Assembly: GCF_011516835.1 (NCBI RefSeq)
Contig: NZ_WOTB01000031.1
Location: 1 to 40,354 of the forward strand
Direction: 5' to 3'
Source: Acetobacter musti
Lineage (GTDB): Bacteria > Pseudomonadota > Alphaproteobacteria > Acetobacterales > Acetobacteraceae
DNA length: 40,354 nt
Shown: positions 17,535 through 26,390 of the stretch, in pieces
Position numbering within the stretch: the stretch's first letter is position 1
Layout of the letters: the number at the start of each line of letters is the position of its first letter
Notes under the pieces: generated by a model
Told to the model about the DNA's origin: nothing
Database searches by the model: none
The model's input: the letters and a program-made list of their open reading frames with translations, nothing else
Program-made: the position numbers and the translations under genes

Positions 17535-18905
17535 TCAGTGCGTGTGACCAGGCAGGGGACGAGGTGGCATCCCTGCAAAGGTGACCAGGCTTTCGGCTCC
17601 GTTCGCAGACAGGGAAGACACGCCGAAAAAGTGATCGTCCACATTGAGATGAGTCAGATCCAGCGCCGTTGTCTGCGCCGGCACATCCCGGCTGTCCTTC
17701 CACGCGCTGGTGTCGGCGGCGCGCCAGCGCACCCGGTATCCCGCCGCTCCCGGCACGGCAGTCCAGCTTACGTGGGTATCATCCTTCAGCGCGCCGCTGA
17801 TCGTGGCCGTGTCGGGAGGGGCGGGAGCCGTGGCGATGTCACGGATCACGGCGATATTCAGCGCCGTTACTTTTGCCAGATAGGGAAAATCGACAAATTC
17901 GATCGTATCGCCATAGCGATGACCATTTTCGACCCGGACAAGCTGGTGCTGCCGGTCGTAGTTCTCGGTCGCTTCGGTAAAGCGGATCGCGGGAAAGCCA
18001 GCGTTCAGGAAAGGGATGTGGTCTCCGCCACGCATGAACCGGTCAGGCCTGCGGATCGATTCCACTTTCAGGCCGAGCCCCGGATTCAGGCGGGACTGCA
18101 GCACAACCTCCCGCGCCAGTGCCCGTGAGGGTGAATCATCCTCTGCTCCAATGGCACGCTGCTGGCTGATCCCTGCCGTGTCGGCCGCCATGCGAATACC
18201 CTCGCTGAAAACACGGACGGCATTGTCGACATGCTCACCTCCTATGCCATGGGTATTGCCGACGATATCGTTGTTCAGGACCGCAGCAACTTTCCATCCG
18301 CGCGCCGTGGCTGTGCGTGCCAGAAGCTCCCCGCCCCATAGCCCCTGTTCCTCTCCCGAGAGAGCCGCGTAGACAATCGTGGCAGGAAAATGCTGGCGGG
18401 ACAGCAGACGCGCCGCTTCAAGCACCAGCGCCACACCGGACGCATCATCATTGGCGCCTGGAGCATCCGTCGTGGCGTCCATGACGTCATTGACGCGTGT
18501 ATCGATATGAGCCTGGACAATGACAACACGGTCGGGATCCGTGTCGCCTTTCTGGATCGCGATCACGTCCTCTACCTGCACGCCTTCAGGCGCCCGGGGA
18601 CCGGTAAAACGATCACCCACCGTCTCAACGTTCAGGCAGCCACCACATTGCGTGCCCAGTGCGGTCATTTTTTCCGCAACCCATCGCCGGGCGGCCCCAA
18701 TCCCACGGTGGGGATCGGTCGTCGTGGAAAGCGTATGGCGCGTGCCGAACCCGACCAGCCCGGTCACTGTCTGTCGCAGTGCGGCAGTATCCGGATGTGG
18801 CAGAGGATCGCCTGTCTGTGCCGTTTCGGCGGCGACACAGAATCCGGGGAGCATAAAAAAGACGGCTGTCAGCGCGCCGGTAACAGAACAGATTTTACGT
18901 TTCAT
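17535..18905 (-). CDS. Exported M28 family zinc aminopeptidase with C-terminal FnIII-like domain
   Basis: About 456 residues from the ATG at 18905, which opens a signal peptide ending near FCVAAET. The frame extends upstream to 19007 but those 34 residues precede the signal and are unlikely. M28 metal-site blocks are VIVQAHIDTR (His), GANDDASGVALVLEAARLL (bridging Asp), LSGEEQGLWGG (Glu pair), NNDIVGN (Asp) and GGDHIPFLNAG (last His). The C-terminal 90 residues (SWTAVPGAAGYRVRWRAADT) look like a fibronectin-III-type beta-sandwich, as in some secreted aminopeptidases. It likely releases N-terminal residues from peptides in the periplasm. It is monocistronic, flanked by the IS relic and a non-coding stretch. 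The ribosome site before the ATG is poor. Confidence 0.88.
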   Translation of the reverse strand: MKRKICSVTGALTAVFFMLPGFCVAAETAQTGDPLPHPDTAALRQTVTGLVGFGTRHTLSTTTDPHRGIGAARRWVAEKMTALGTQCGGCLNVETVGDRFTGPRAPEGVQVEDVIAIQKGDTDPDRVVIVQAHIDTRVNDVMDATTDAPGANDDASGVALVLEAARLLSRQHFPATIVYAALSGEEQGLWGGELLARTATARGWKVAAVLNNDIVGNTHGIGGEHVDNAVRVFSEGIRMAADTAGISQQRAIGAEDDSPSRALAREVVLQSRLNPGLGLKVESIRRPDRFMRGGDHIPFLNAGFPAIRFTEATENYDRQHQLVRVENGHRYGDTIEFVDFPYLAKVTALNIAVIRDIATAPAPPDTATISGALKDDTHVSWTAVPGAAGYRVRWRAADTSAWKDSRDVPAQTTALDLTHLNVDDHFFGVSSLSANGAESLVTFAGMPPRPLPGHTH

Positions 18906-19467
18906 ATCCGGAAGTATTGCGAACCGGCATCGATAACGCAAGCCGCCCCATCCACTCTTATCCTTCACGAAACTGAAATCAGCGTCAGGCAGTTCCGGAT
19001 CGTGCAAACGGACCCCGGCACGACGCAGGCCGACAGTAGATTTTTCTAATCATTATCCTGCTGGTTTTATGAAAATCATATTATTTAAAAAGATTTTTCA
19101 ATATTATTTATCATGGAATCGGAATAGATAAGACCAGACGACTTAGCCACTGACTCGCGTGTGAAGTGATGACTGACTGCGGCGGTAAAGCTGCAGGATG
19201 ATTCTTCGGCATCTGATCTGCGGCGACTTGCGGCGCAGCCGGATCGCGACCATCGCTCGTCGACTGTTGTCGCGGGCATCGATCCGTGATGGTGCCAGCA
19301 GGACAAATCCCGCCTGTGCGAGAGTGTGTGACGCTGGCGCTGCACCGATCGTCAGCACATGATCGAAAAGTGCGCCGAGATCAGAGTCGTAAAACCGGAG
19401 CAGGCGGTATGACTGCTCATGACGGCGACTTTTTCTGTTTCGGTCGAGGTGCATAATGTTGGTGTTT
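18906..19467. other. Interval without assignable genes upstream of the M28 peptidase
   Basis: Contains the promoter side of the M28 gene (AT-rich block near 19060-19115) and overlapping minus-strand frames (19085-19345, 19143-19610) in which I recognise no family. They are rich in Arg, Ser and His and look like non-coding or decayed sequence. Confidence 0.35.
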
Positions 19468-19704
19468 TCAGAAAGCGTTTCCGCTGACACACATTGTTGT
19501 GACGGAAGACGTGCCTGACGTTGCGGCTCCGGTCCGTGCCTGTGACACTTTTCCGACCCGTGGGTGGTCCGGTTTATGTGTAATCCCGACGCTCTTCGCA
19601 GTCGCTGCATATCCCGTAACGGGCAGCGGCATGAGCACAGAGGCGGTCAGAAGATACCGGTGCGCCAGAAGCAGAGCAGGTATTTTTGTCGCGGTCACTT
19701 TCAT
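19468..19704 (-). pseudogene. Possible N-terminal remnant of a TonB-dependent receptor
   Basis: The 78-residue frame opens with a signal-like segment (MKVTATKIPALLLAHRYLLT and on to VTGYAATA). It continues with a Ser/Thr/Ala-rich linker and ends SSVTTMCVSGNAF. The receptor at 8334-10820 has the same plan: signal, low-complexity linker, then ETVSVSGVRNAF at the start of the plug. The frame stops exactly where the plug should begin, and I see no plug or barrel downstream. It is probably a truncated receptor gene. The similarity is short, so the call is tentative. Confidence 0.4.
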
Positions 19705-20063
19705 TTCACATATCCGCCCTGATTTCGGGTAGTAAGCCCGTGTCGGTCGCGACCGGTGCTTTTAAACGCGCACCATATCGATGCAGAAATGAATAGTAAT
19801 TTATGTTCTGAAATGATTTCTGCGAATTAACAGGGATGAAACAGGCCGCTTTGATGGATTCCGTTGCATTCCGGTTAATTTGTGTTGGATTCGTAACGTA
19901 TCTTTGCCGCACGTGACGCCTTCTCTCTCACGCTTTGTTGTTTCACGCAGCTTCTGTGCTCTGGCCTGAAACGGTTGCGATTCCGATTCGAGTATTGCGT
20001 ATGCTGATTTTGTCGTGCTGACTGCAGCCAGAATTCAACTGATCTGTGCCAGAGCGATACGCG
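19705..20063. other. Intergenic region upstream of the second exported M20 peptidase
   Basis: About 360 bp between the divergent receptor remnant and the M20 gene. No frame here is convincing. It should contain the promoter of the M20 gene; I do not see a clear hexamer pair or operator. Confidence 0.35.
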
Positions 20064-21584
20064 ATGAAACCAATTATTCCGCTTGCCTTAATGTGCCTGT
20101 TGTCCATGACCGGTCTTCATCAGGCGCGGGCAGAGGATACGGATCAGACGATTCGTCTGTCTCTGCCGGAATATCTGGATTTCCTGCGCCTCCCGAATGT
20201 GACGTCCCGATCATCTGCGGAAATCAGACAGAATGCCGACTGGCTCGAAAAAGCACTGAAGGCGCATGGCTGGACAGCCCGTCAGCTGGCCGATGGCGAG
20301 ACCCCGATGGTGTACGCCGAACTGCCGCAGGCATCCCCTGCCAGGAAGACGGTCCTGTTTTACGTCCACATGGACGGGCAGCCCGTGCGCAATGCTGAAT
20401 GGGCCCAGCAGGACCCGTTTATGCCGGTCTTAAGAAGCTGCGCCGATATCACATCCTGCAAAACACTCCCGTTATCAGATGTGACAAAACCGGATGCCGG
20501 TGCGGACTGGCGAATTTATGCCCGGAGTGCGGCCGATGACAAAGCACCGATCTGGATGATTATGACTGCGATTGACGCCCTGAAGGCCCGCGGACAATCG
20601 CCCGCGATCAACGTCAAACTGATCATTGATTCCCACGAGGAGGGCGGCGGAAATACGCTCGGTGATGTGGTAAAAAACAACAGGGATCTTCTGAAAGCGG
20701 ATGCCGTTGTTATTATGGACGGGCCTATGCATCAGAGCGGCCGTCCAACGGTCGTGCTCGGACATCGCGGGGTTGGAGTGTTCCGTATTACGGTGTTCGG
20801 TCCCCGCGGAGTGGCGCATAGCGGACATTACGGAAATTACGTCATCAATCCTGCCTTTTCACTCGCCCGGCTGATCGCATCTTTTAAGGATGACAAAGGA
20901 CGTGTGAGCATTCCGGGATATTACGATGGGACTGATCCGGAATTTTTGGCGGCTGCCCGGTCCCTCCACGTTCCCGATGACGAAAAAAGCCTCAAAAAAC
21001 ACTGGGGAGTTTCCGGAACGGACCAGGCGGATATCAGTTATCGGAACGCCATGTCTGAGCCGACACTGAATATCACCGGCCTTGCCGCCGGCACGATGGG
21101 ACAGATGAACGCGACAATCATTCCGGCGACGGCAGTCGCCAGTTTCGATATCCGAACCGTGCCCGGTATCGATTTTGACCGTGAAATCAGTCTTGTGAAG
21201 GGTGCCGTTACAAAGGCTGGTTTTCATCTCGTAAAAGACAAACCCACTGAGGAAGAGCGGATGACCTGGCCACTCCTGGCCTCGCTTGAGGCGCATGGGT
21301 CACCGGATGTGCTGTTCACGCGGCCTGACTCTCCGGTCGGACATTGGGTCACGGGCGCACTGGGTAAAAACGCAGTGATTATTCCGATTATGGGCGGTTC
21401 GGTCCCCAGCGGACCGTTTCGGGAGGAAATAAAAGCGCCGATCATATTGCTGCCTCTGGTGAACGCGGATGATAATCAGCATGCACCGAATGAGAATATG
21501 CGTCTTGGTACCTATAAGGATGGAGTGAGGGAACTGATGACCCTGCTCCGGACACCACTGCCGACAGCTTCCGAAGAAAAATAA
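20064..21584 (+). CDS. Exported M20 family zinc peptidase
   Basis: 506 residues from the ATG at 20064, which starts a signal peptide cleaved near HQARAED; a GTG at 20046 in the same frame would add six residues. M20 signature residues are LFYVHMDGQPV (metal His102, Asp104), YARSAADDKAPI (bridging Asp near 158), LIIDSHEEGGG (Glu192/193), GVAHSGHYGNYVINPA in the lid domain, and a C-terminal VNADDNQHAPNEN with the final metal His. It resembles the ArgE/DapE/carnosinase-like carboxypeptidases, with a longer insert (DITSCKTLPL) before the second motif. It is not closely similar to the M20 peptidase at 6741-8180. A truncated thiolase begins within about 15 nt of its stop, marking a recombination junction. 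Confidence 0.88.
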   Translation: MKPIIPLALMCLLSMTGLHQARAEDTDQTIRLSLPEYLDFLRLPNVTSRSSAEIRQNADWLEKALKAHGWTARQLADGETPMVYAELPQASPARKTVLFYVHMDGQPVRNAEWAQQDPFMPVLRSCADITSCKTLPLSDVTKPDAGADWRIYARSAADDKAPIWMIMTAIDALKARGQSPAINVKLIIDSHEEGGGNTLGDVVKNNRDLLKADAVVIMDGPMHQSGRPTVVLGHRGVGVFRITVFGPRGVAHSGHYGNYVINPAFSLARLIASFKDDKGRVSIPGYYDGTDPEFLAAARSLHVPDDEKSLKKHWGVSGTDQADISYRNAMSEPTLNITGLAAGTMGQMNATIIPATAVASFDIRTVPGIDFDREISLVKGAVTKAGFHLVKDKPTEEERMTWPLLASLEAHGSPDVLFTRPDSPVGHWVTGALGKNAVIIPIMGGSVPSGPFREEIKAPIILLPLVNADDNQHAPNENMRLGTYKDGVRELMTLLRTPLPTASEEK

Positions 21585-21597
21585 TCTGTTTTCGCAG

Positions 21598-22317
21598 CCT
21601 GAAACCGGTGAAAATGTAGCCGAACGTTTTCAGATTTTCCGCGAAGATCAGGACCGTTTTGCGCTGATGTCACAGCAGAAAGCCGCCAGAGCCCAGGCAG
21701 AAGGATACTTCGCCAGGGAGATCACACCCATCATAGTGCGAACCCGGAAGAGTGAAACGGAAGTACGTGTGGACGAACATCCACGGCCGGAGACAACATT
21801 CGAAGACCTCTCCCGTCTGAAAACGCCTTTTCGCAGGCAGGACGGAACCGTGATGGCCGGAAACGCGTCAGGCGTTAATGACGGTGCCGCGGCCCTCCTC
21901 ATGGCAAGTGAAGACGGCGTCAGGCGGCATGGCCTTGTCCCCCGGGCCCGGGTGGTCGCTATGGCGGCCGCAGGTGTCGAACCATTGGTCATGGGTACAG
22001 GCCCGGTGCCGGCAGCGGAACGTCTGCTCGACAAGACAGGCCTGACGCTGGACGATATGGATCTGATCGAACTGAACGAAGCTTTTGCCAGTCAGTCTCT
22101 GGCAGTTCTGCGTAAACTTGGCCTGAAAGATGATTGTGAGCGGGTGAATCCTCACGGCGGTGGGATTGCTCTCGGACATCCGCTGGGGATGTCCGGAGCG
22201 CGTCTGGCGCTGACAGCAGTGAATGGACTGGAAGTAATAGATGGGCGCAGGGCTCTGGTCACCATGTGCATCGGGGTAGGGCAGGGTATTGCCGCAGTCA
22301 TCGAGCGTATTCCCTGA
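21598..22317 (+). pseudogene. Acetyl-CoA acetyltransferase-type thiolase, 5'-truncated
   Basis: From 21598 the frame reads PETGENVAERFQIFREDQDR, the middle of a thiolase of the beta-ketoadipyl-CoA/acetyl-CoA acetyltransferase family. It runs to a normal C-terminus with GVNDGAAALLMASE, IELNEAFASQSLAVL, NPHGGGIALGHPLGMSGAR (catalytic His) and TMCIGVGQG (second catalytic Cys). The first 190 or so residues, including the nucleophilic Cys, are missing. The first ATG (21667) would give a 216-residue product that cannot be an active thiolase alone. It is most likely a deletion or insertion scar fused behind the M20 gene. Confidence 0.82.
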
Positions 22318-22390
22318 AAGTCTGTTATCGTGTTTTTTACAATCTTAAATCAGAAAAATCCTGTTTTAAAAAAGGAGTTCCAAAAAAATA

Positions 22391-22528
22391 ATGACAGATT
22401 GTAATGCAGATGTCGAAAAACGCCGAAGAAGACCGACATATCCAACTTTGTTCTCTGAAACGATTTCCGGGGAGGATTTTTTGTACGACTTACCGGATGA
22501 TATATCTGCTGCGAACACTGCCAGGTAA
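22391..22528 (+). CDS. Small hypothetical ORF (45 aa)
   Basis: The frame begins MTDCNADVEKRRRRPTYPTL and ends DDISAANTAR. AAAAGGAG lies upstream, but with a 13-nt spacing that is longer than ideal. Its stop TAA is directly followed by ATG in the same frame, giving a further 31-codon frame (22529-22624) that ends RFEVWEAR. The pair could be one decayed gene split by a nonsense change, or chance. No family is recognised. Confidence 0.2.
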   Translation: MTDCNADVEKRRRRPTYPTLFSETISGEDFLYDLPDDISAANTAR

Positions 22529-22946
22529 ATGTACCCAGAGTTATCGAGAGATAATACTGATTCAGCAATCAGACTTCAGAAATCCATCACATCTGACAGG
22601 TTCGAAGTCTGGGAAGCGCGGTAACACGAAAATAAGATTTTTTCCTTGAGACGTCCGATAACAATACGAAAAGCTGTTCAAAATTATCAGTGATATTTTG
22701 TTCTTTTGACCGTCATCCGTATCGTCGGAAAACCTCACCCGAGTTATACTGTTCTGCATCATTGCCCCGAAATCTGTGTATCACATATTCCAAATATGAG
22801 ACGGAAATTTTTTGTGTCTTGAGTTTTCTGTCGATATTATAATGGCAACTTCTCAATTTATACGGCTGGCATCATTCGTGATGGTCGCCACACGATAAAA
22901 AATCCCGCCCGTGAACCTTACGGTTAACCATAAAAAAGTTTTTGGT

Positions 22947-22968
22947 GAAGATTTTTTCAAAAATCTTC
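22947..22968. repeat. AT-rich perfect palindrome
   Basis: gaagattttt and aaaaatcttc are 10-bp perfect arms with a 2-nt centre, preceded by aaaaaagtttttggt. From memory, short palindromes after agtttttggt are dispersed in acetic acid bacterial intergenic regions; I cannot verify that here. It may act as a terminator or a repetitive element. Confidence 0.45.
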
Positions 22969-23349
22969 AGAAGAAATAGTCTTTTTGAAAAAATCGGTAC
23001 AAAAACTCTTGCCATTTTTATCAAATCTTATCGTGAACTGCTCTCTGAGCATGGCTGCAATAAACAGATGATTCGAACTCAAAAAAACACAGCATCATCA
23101 GTTTGTTATAAAATTTTTTATCCCTCTGAAGCTTTTGATACAGTCTCTGAGACTGTTATCGTTCCCTTCGGCATCTGTAGCGTCGGGTGCGTGTCACAAA
23201 ACACAGTGCAACGGCCCATATTATATCGTGAAGAAAGCCTGAAACGCAGCTCCCATTACCTCCGAACCCGTGACACAAACGGCCAGACCACACCGGAGTG
23301 CCGTTATCAAAAAAACATCTTCCATTCGTCTCTGAAATCTGTGTAGCAT

Positions 23350-23636
23350 CAAGTTAGGGCGGAGAGATAACATCTCGTAAAATCTCCTGGAGAGCCGCCC
23401 TTAATGTCAGTCCGGAGTATGGAGGTTCCTATGGTTGACCCTGCTACTCAGACCGTCAGGTCTATGACCAGAATTGCCCGGTTAACCCGGGCTACAGCAA
23501 AAAATGTACTGTGCGGGAGTCCCGCCTTTGATGGCTGCCTGCATTCGGGGGTTCCCCCGCGATGAGGTTTTTGCGATTTCGCTGAAAACCTCTGCTGCAC
23601 CACAGATTTTTCTGTAAATCTGTGGTGTTTTTATTT
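23350..23636 (+). ncRNA. Candidate structured non-coding RNA with intrinsic terminator
   Basis: A compact run of hairpins on the plus strand with little sequence between them. agggcgg/ccgccct (23356-23362/23395-23401) encloses gagat/atctc (23364-23376). Next come agacc/ggtct (23450-23463), gcccgg/ccgggc (23476-23492), gcggg/cccgc (23513-23525), cgggg/ccccg (23546-23559) and gaggtttt/aaaacctc (23564-23592, with inner gcga/tcgc). Last is the 11-bp terminator at 23598-23627 followed by TTTTTATTTT. The only frame in the upstream part is implausible, and the neighbouring gene converges from the other side, so it is not a leader of that gene. It does not match tmRNA, 6S, RNase P or SRP RNA as I know them. 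The 5' end is not defined. Confidence 0.5.
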
Positions 23637-23637
23637 T
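23598..23637 (+). terminator. Strong intrinsic terminator
   Basis: caccacagatt (23598-23608) and aatctgtggtg (23617-23627) form a perfect 11-bp stem with an 8-nt loop, followed by TTTTTATTTT. It is oriented for plus-strand transcription, ending the candidate RNA. It lies about 100 bp beyond the stop of the converging DHA2 gene. Confidence 0.8.
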
Positions 23638-23734
23638 CCGTGGGGCCAGCTGACCCGGCGGACAATGCGTTATTTCTTCACAGGATCTGAGTAAAAGAGA
23701 TATTTCTTTTGTCTGTACGGTGAACAGAATTACC

Positions 23735-25159
23735 TCATACTCTCCCGCTTACCTCATCTCCCAGACTCTTCGGCATTCGCGCAAATCCGGCAGTGCCGGC
23801 AAGCGCCAGGGCCGCGCTTGCCAGAAACGCCATATGCAGTTCCGGCAGCCCCAGCTGAGCGTGTCCGCAGACTGACTGCGCCACCGACAGACAGAAGGCC
23901 ATCACCGGAACGCCAGCGGCACTGGCTGCCTGCTGCAGGATCGAAGACACCCCCGCCGCTGCCCGCCGCTCCTCCTGTGATACATCCGCAAACGCCACGG
24001 TCGAAAGTGCCGTAAGCTCCATTGACCGTGAAGCCCCGGCGAAAGCAAGCGTCAGGATAAGCAGGAATGCCGATTCATGCGGGCTGAGAAACACGCAGAT
24101 CAGCAAAGAGATCGTCACAAGGAGGCCATTGAAAAACAGCACATTGCGAAAGCCGAACCGCCGCAGAATGGTCGACGTAAATGGTTTCAGTCCCAGATTC
24201 GCGCAGAAATATCCCAGCATCCACGTCCCGGCGACGGAAGGCGATAATCCGAATCCGACCTGAAACAGCAATGGCAGCAGAAAGGGCGCTGACGAAAACA
24301 GACAGCGAAACACCATCCCGGGATACAGCGTCGCATAACGCAGGCTCGGACGCTTCAGCGGCTCCAGTGACAGAATCGGGGTTTCATGTCCCCTCAGATG
24401 CCGCACCGCGGACACCCCCACCACCGCCCCGATCGCCATGAGGCCCAGCGCCAGAATACGTTCATTTCCTGCCTCGGCCGAACGCTGAAACCCGGCCAGG
24501 AGACAGGTCAGCGCCACCGCACACAGCACAAGCCCCTTCCAGTCGAGCGGCGGCGCCTGTTCCGGCGGCGTCGCCGGCACAATCCGCCAGATGGCAAATG
24601 CCGCAATCAGCCCTACAGGAAGATTGAGCCAGAAATTCCACTCCCAGCCCACGGTCTGCGTCAGCCAGCCTCCAAGAACCGGCCCGATAATCGGTGCCGA
24701 CAACGCCGGCCAGACCGTGACCGACTGCGCCCGCATCAGTTCGGATTTCGGGGTGTGCCGCAGCATGATCGCCATCCCGACGGGTCCCATCACCGCTCCG
24801 GCCAGACCCTGCCCGATCCGGGCCAGCACAAATTCCGTCAGCCCATGCGCAAGCCCGCACCACACCGAAGACGCTGTAAACACCAGCATCGCCACAACCA
24901 TCAGCCGCCGCTCACCAGCTTTTATCGCCAGCCATGAGGCGAGAGGCGACATCGCCGCCGAGGCCAGCATATACGCCGTGATCCCCATAGAGAGGTCCAG
25001 CGCCGTTACGCCAAAAGAACGCGCCATCTGCGGCAGGGAGGTGTTGATGATCGCCCCGTCAAGATTCTGCATAAACCCGGCCATGGCCAGGACAAAGGCA
25101 ATCAGGGGGGAGTATTGTCGCTGCGGAAACGGGGAAGATGCTGTCATACAGGAAAACAT
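23735..25159 (-). CDS. MFS drug exporter, DHA2 (EmrB/QacA) family
   Basis: 474-residue polytopic membrane protein. The first helix carries FMQNLDGAIINTSLPQMARS (the DHA2 D-x-(S/A/T)-I-V-N-x-A-L-P signature). Motif A-like LASWLAIKAGERRLM, RIGQGLAGAVMGPVGMA in helix 4 and antiporter motif C (GPVLGGWLTQTVGWEWNFWL) follow. The length fits a 14-helix exporter. It likely effluxes a toxic compound with proton exchange. No periplasmic adaptor (EmrA) or regulator lies beside it. The start is not certain: the ATG at 25159 and a second ATG at 25147 both lack a good ribosome site. A small secreted protein gene lies upstream on the same strand, 79 nt away. Confidence 0.88.
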   Translation of the reverse strand: MFSCMTASSPFPQRQYSPLIAFVLAMAGFMQNLDGAIINTSLPQMARSFGVTALDLSMGITAYMLASAAMSPLASWLAIKAGERRLMVVAMLVFTASSVWCGLAHGLTEFVLARIGQGLAGAVMGPVGMAIMLRHTPKSELMRAQSVTVWPALSAPIIGPVLGGWLTQTVGWEWNFWLNLPVGLIAAFAIWRIVPATPPEQAPPLDWKGLVLCAVALTCLLAGFQRSAEAGNERILALGLMAIGAVVGVSAVRHLRGHETPILSLEPLKRPSLRYATLYPGMVFRCLFSSAPFLLPLLFQVGFGLSPSVAGTWMLGYFCANLGLKPFTSTILRRFGFRNVLFFNGLLVTISLLICVFLSPHESAFLLILTLAFAGASRSMELTALSTVAFADVSQEERRAAAGVSSILQQAASAAGVPVMAFCLSVAQSVCGHAQLGLPELHMAFLASAALALAGTAGFARMPKSLGDEVSGRV

Positions 25160-25238
25160 GCAGCATTCGCATGGGGCAGCAAGATATTAATTTGCTCTGT
25201 TGCCGCAGCGCGAAGACAGATTTTTCGTGAAACTGTTG

Positions 25239-25712
25239 TCAGTGTGTCGTGGTCGTATCCTTGCGGGTCTCCATCACCTTATTCAGATGATCACGATAGC
25301 GCGCATAACTGCCTTTCGGCACGCAGCCCATCTCTTCAAGGTCTTCAAGCGCCACACTCTGGTTAAGCCAGCCATTGACCTCTTTGAAATCAAGAGCCGC
25401 AGGGATGGGGCGATTATCGAAAATTACCGGATTTTCGTCCGCCGAAACCCCGAATTCCGAGAAGCCGGCTGAACCGTCACCCTTCACATCACCGCAGACT
25501 GTGTTCTTTCCCACCGACCGGATTTTACGGAAGCGCACATCCTGCGGAGCCTGAAAGTGCTTCGCGACAGCCTGGGTAGCAGCCTGCGCCGCTTTCCCAC
25601 GGCCGCTGCCATCAATGACGGTCTGTGCATATCCAGGTGCGGTTCCGTCAGCGACGCCGGCAAGCAGAAAAAGCCCTGGCACAAGACAATGAAGATAAAA
25701 TCGCCGTTTCAT
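25239..25712 (-). CDS. Small secreted protein of unknown function
   Basis: 157 residues from the ATG at 25712, chosen because GGGAGAG lies 5 nt upstream. A longer frame reaches 25790. A signal peptide (MKRRFYLHCLVPGLFLLAGV) ends near GYAQT. The mature part contains VRFRKIRSVGKNTVCGDVKG followed by FSEFGVSADE. This pattern, an exposed Cys in a VCGxV block after a VxFR motif, recurs in small exported alphaproteobacterial proteins of unknown role. Two Cys (VCG and MGC) could form a disulphide. It lies just outside the left end of the integrative element. Confidence 0.7.
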   Translation of the reverse strand: MKRRFYLHCLVPGLFLLAGVADGTAPGYAQTVIDGSGRGKAAQAATQAVAKHFQAPQDVRFRKIRSVGKNTVCGDVKGDGSAGFSEFGVSADENPVIFDNRPIPAALDFKEVNGWLNQSVALEDLEEMGCVPKGSYARYRDHLNKVMETRKDTTTTH

Positions 25713-25980
25713 TTTTTCTCTCCCGGATAACCAGAGCCCGGAGTGTTCCGTGAGCATTGTAACGTCAAGCTCAATTCGAGGTTTGGTCATTCAGGGCCCG
25801 CAGTTTCGTATTGCCTGACACTCCCGCAGACGACTGTAATCGTATGAGGAGTTTTCTTCCCGGCTGAATAAAGTCAGCTTACAGCGTGGCAGCAGAAGCC
25901 AGCTCACAGATGAGGCCGGCAACATGATCCGCGCGTCAGAACAGCGAAGATTTTTCCGTATTTATTTTAAAGGAAAAAAG

Positions 25981-25993
25981 TGGTGCCAAGGGC
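25981..25993. other. Putative distal attachment site (attL)
   Basis: tggtgccaagggc matches the 3' end of tRNA-Phe at 30718-30731 apart from one missing C. Two TGCCCCC repeats lie 63-82 bp inside it. It is the expected distal copy for an integrase using the tRNA 3' end. Confidence 0.5.
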
Positions 25994-26390
25994 ACACTCA
26001 CATGATTGTTTCAATTCGTTGATATAAAAACGGAAAATAGTTTGTCGGTCTTATGATGCCCCCATAAGTGCCCCCTGCATAACTTTGCTTGGCTGGAATA
26101 TGGACATGATTTAATCTTGTTGCCGCTATCGCTCACACCTCCGTAAACGCAGAAAGCATTTCCTGCGAAACCACCCCCGGTTGTCTGGCGGGGGAGGGGC
26201 GTATGCCGGGGCCGACTTTTCAGCGTGCCAGTCACTCCCTGAAGCACTCGGAAAAATCCCACGCAAAATCTCCATAGACTTTTGGTGTTTTGCCTTTTGA
26301 CCAAAAGCCTCTCGTCCGATGGCAAGAATAACGTTCAATGCAAACAATATAGCACTGTGCATAATTATGTGATATGCGATGGGTCGCATT
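25994..26390. promoter_or_regulatory. Left end of the integrative element with arm-type repeats and palindrome
   Basis: Holds two direct repeats, atgccccc (26056-26063) and gtgccccc (26068-26075), 12 bp apart, matching the set beside the integrase. It also has a near-perfect palindrome gtga-t-atgcga-tggg-tcgcat-t-tcac at 26369-26393, a likely protein-binding site or hairpin. Overlapping minus-strand frames (26011-26325, 26126-26401) show no family and are not called. Confidence 0.5.

Larger units (their letters stand above)
22318..23340. other. AT-rich non-coding stretch
   Basis: About 1 kb of clearly lower GC than its surroundings. It contains the small frame at 22391-22528, an AT-rich palindrome at 22947-22968 and a 134-codon TTG-initiated frame (22942-23346) with no recognisable domain. 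It may be foreign DNA or the decayed inside of a lost element. I see no other gene. Confidence 0.4.

Noticed and set aside
22942..23346. 134-codon plus-strand frame in the AT-rich stretch
   Set aside because: TTG start inside a palindrome, no ribosome site, no recognisable domain and odd composition (many Ser, Arg, Lys, scattered Cys). Its end overlaps the approach to the candidate RNA.
23350..23636. IscB/TnpB-type guide RNA (omega RNA/HEARO)
   Set aside because: No IscB, TnpB or other nuclease gene is nearby, and I cannot match the conserved motifs from memory. It is left as an unassigned structured RNA.
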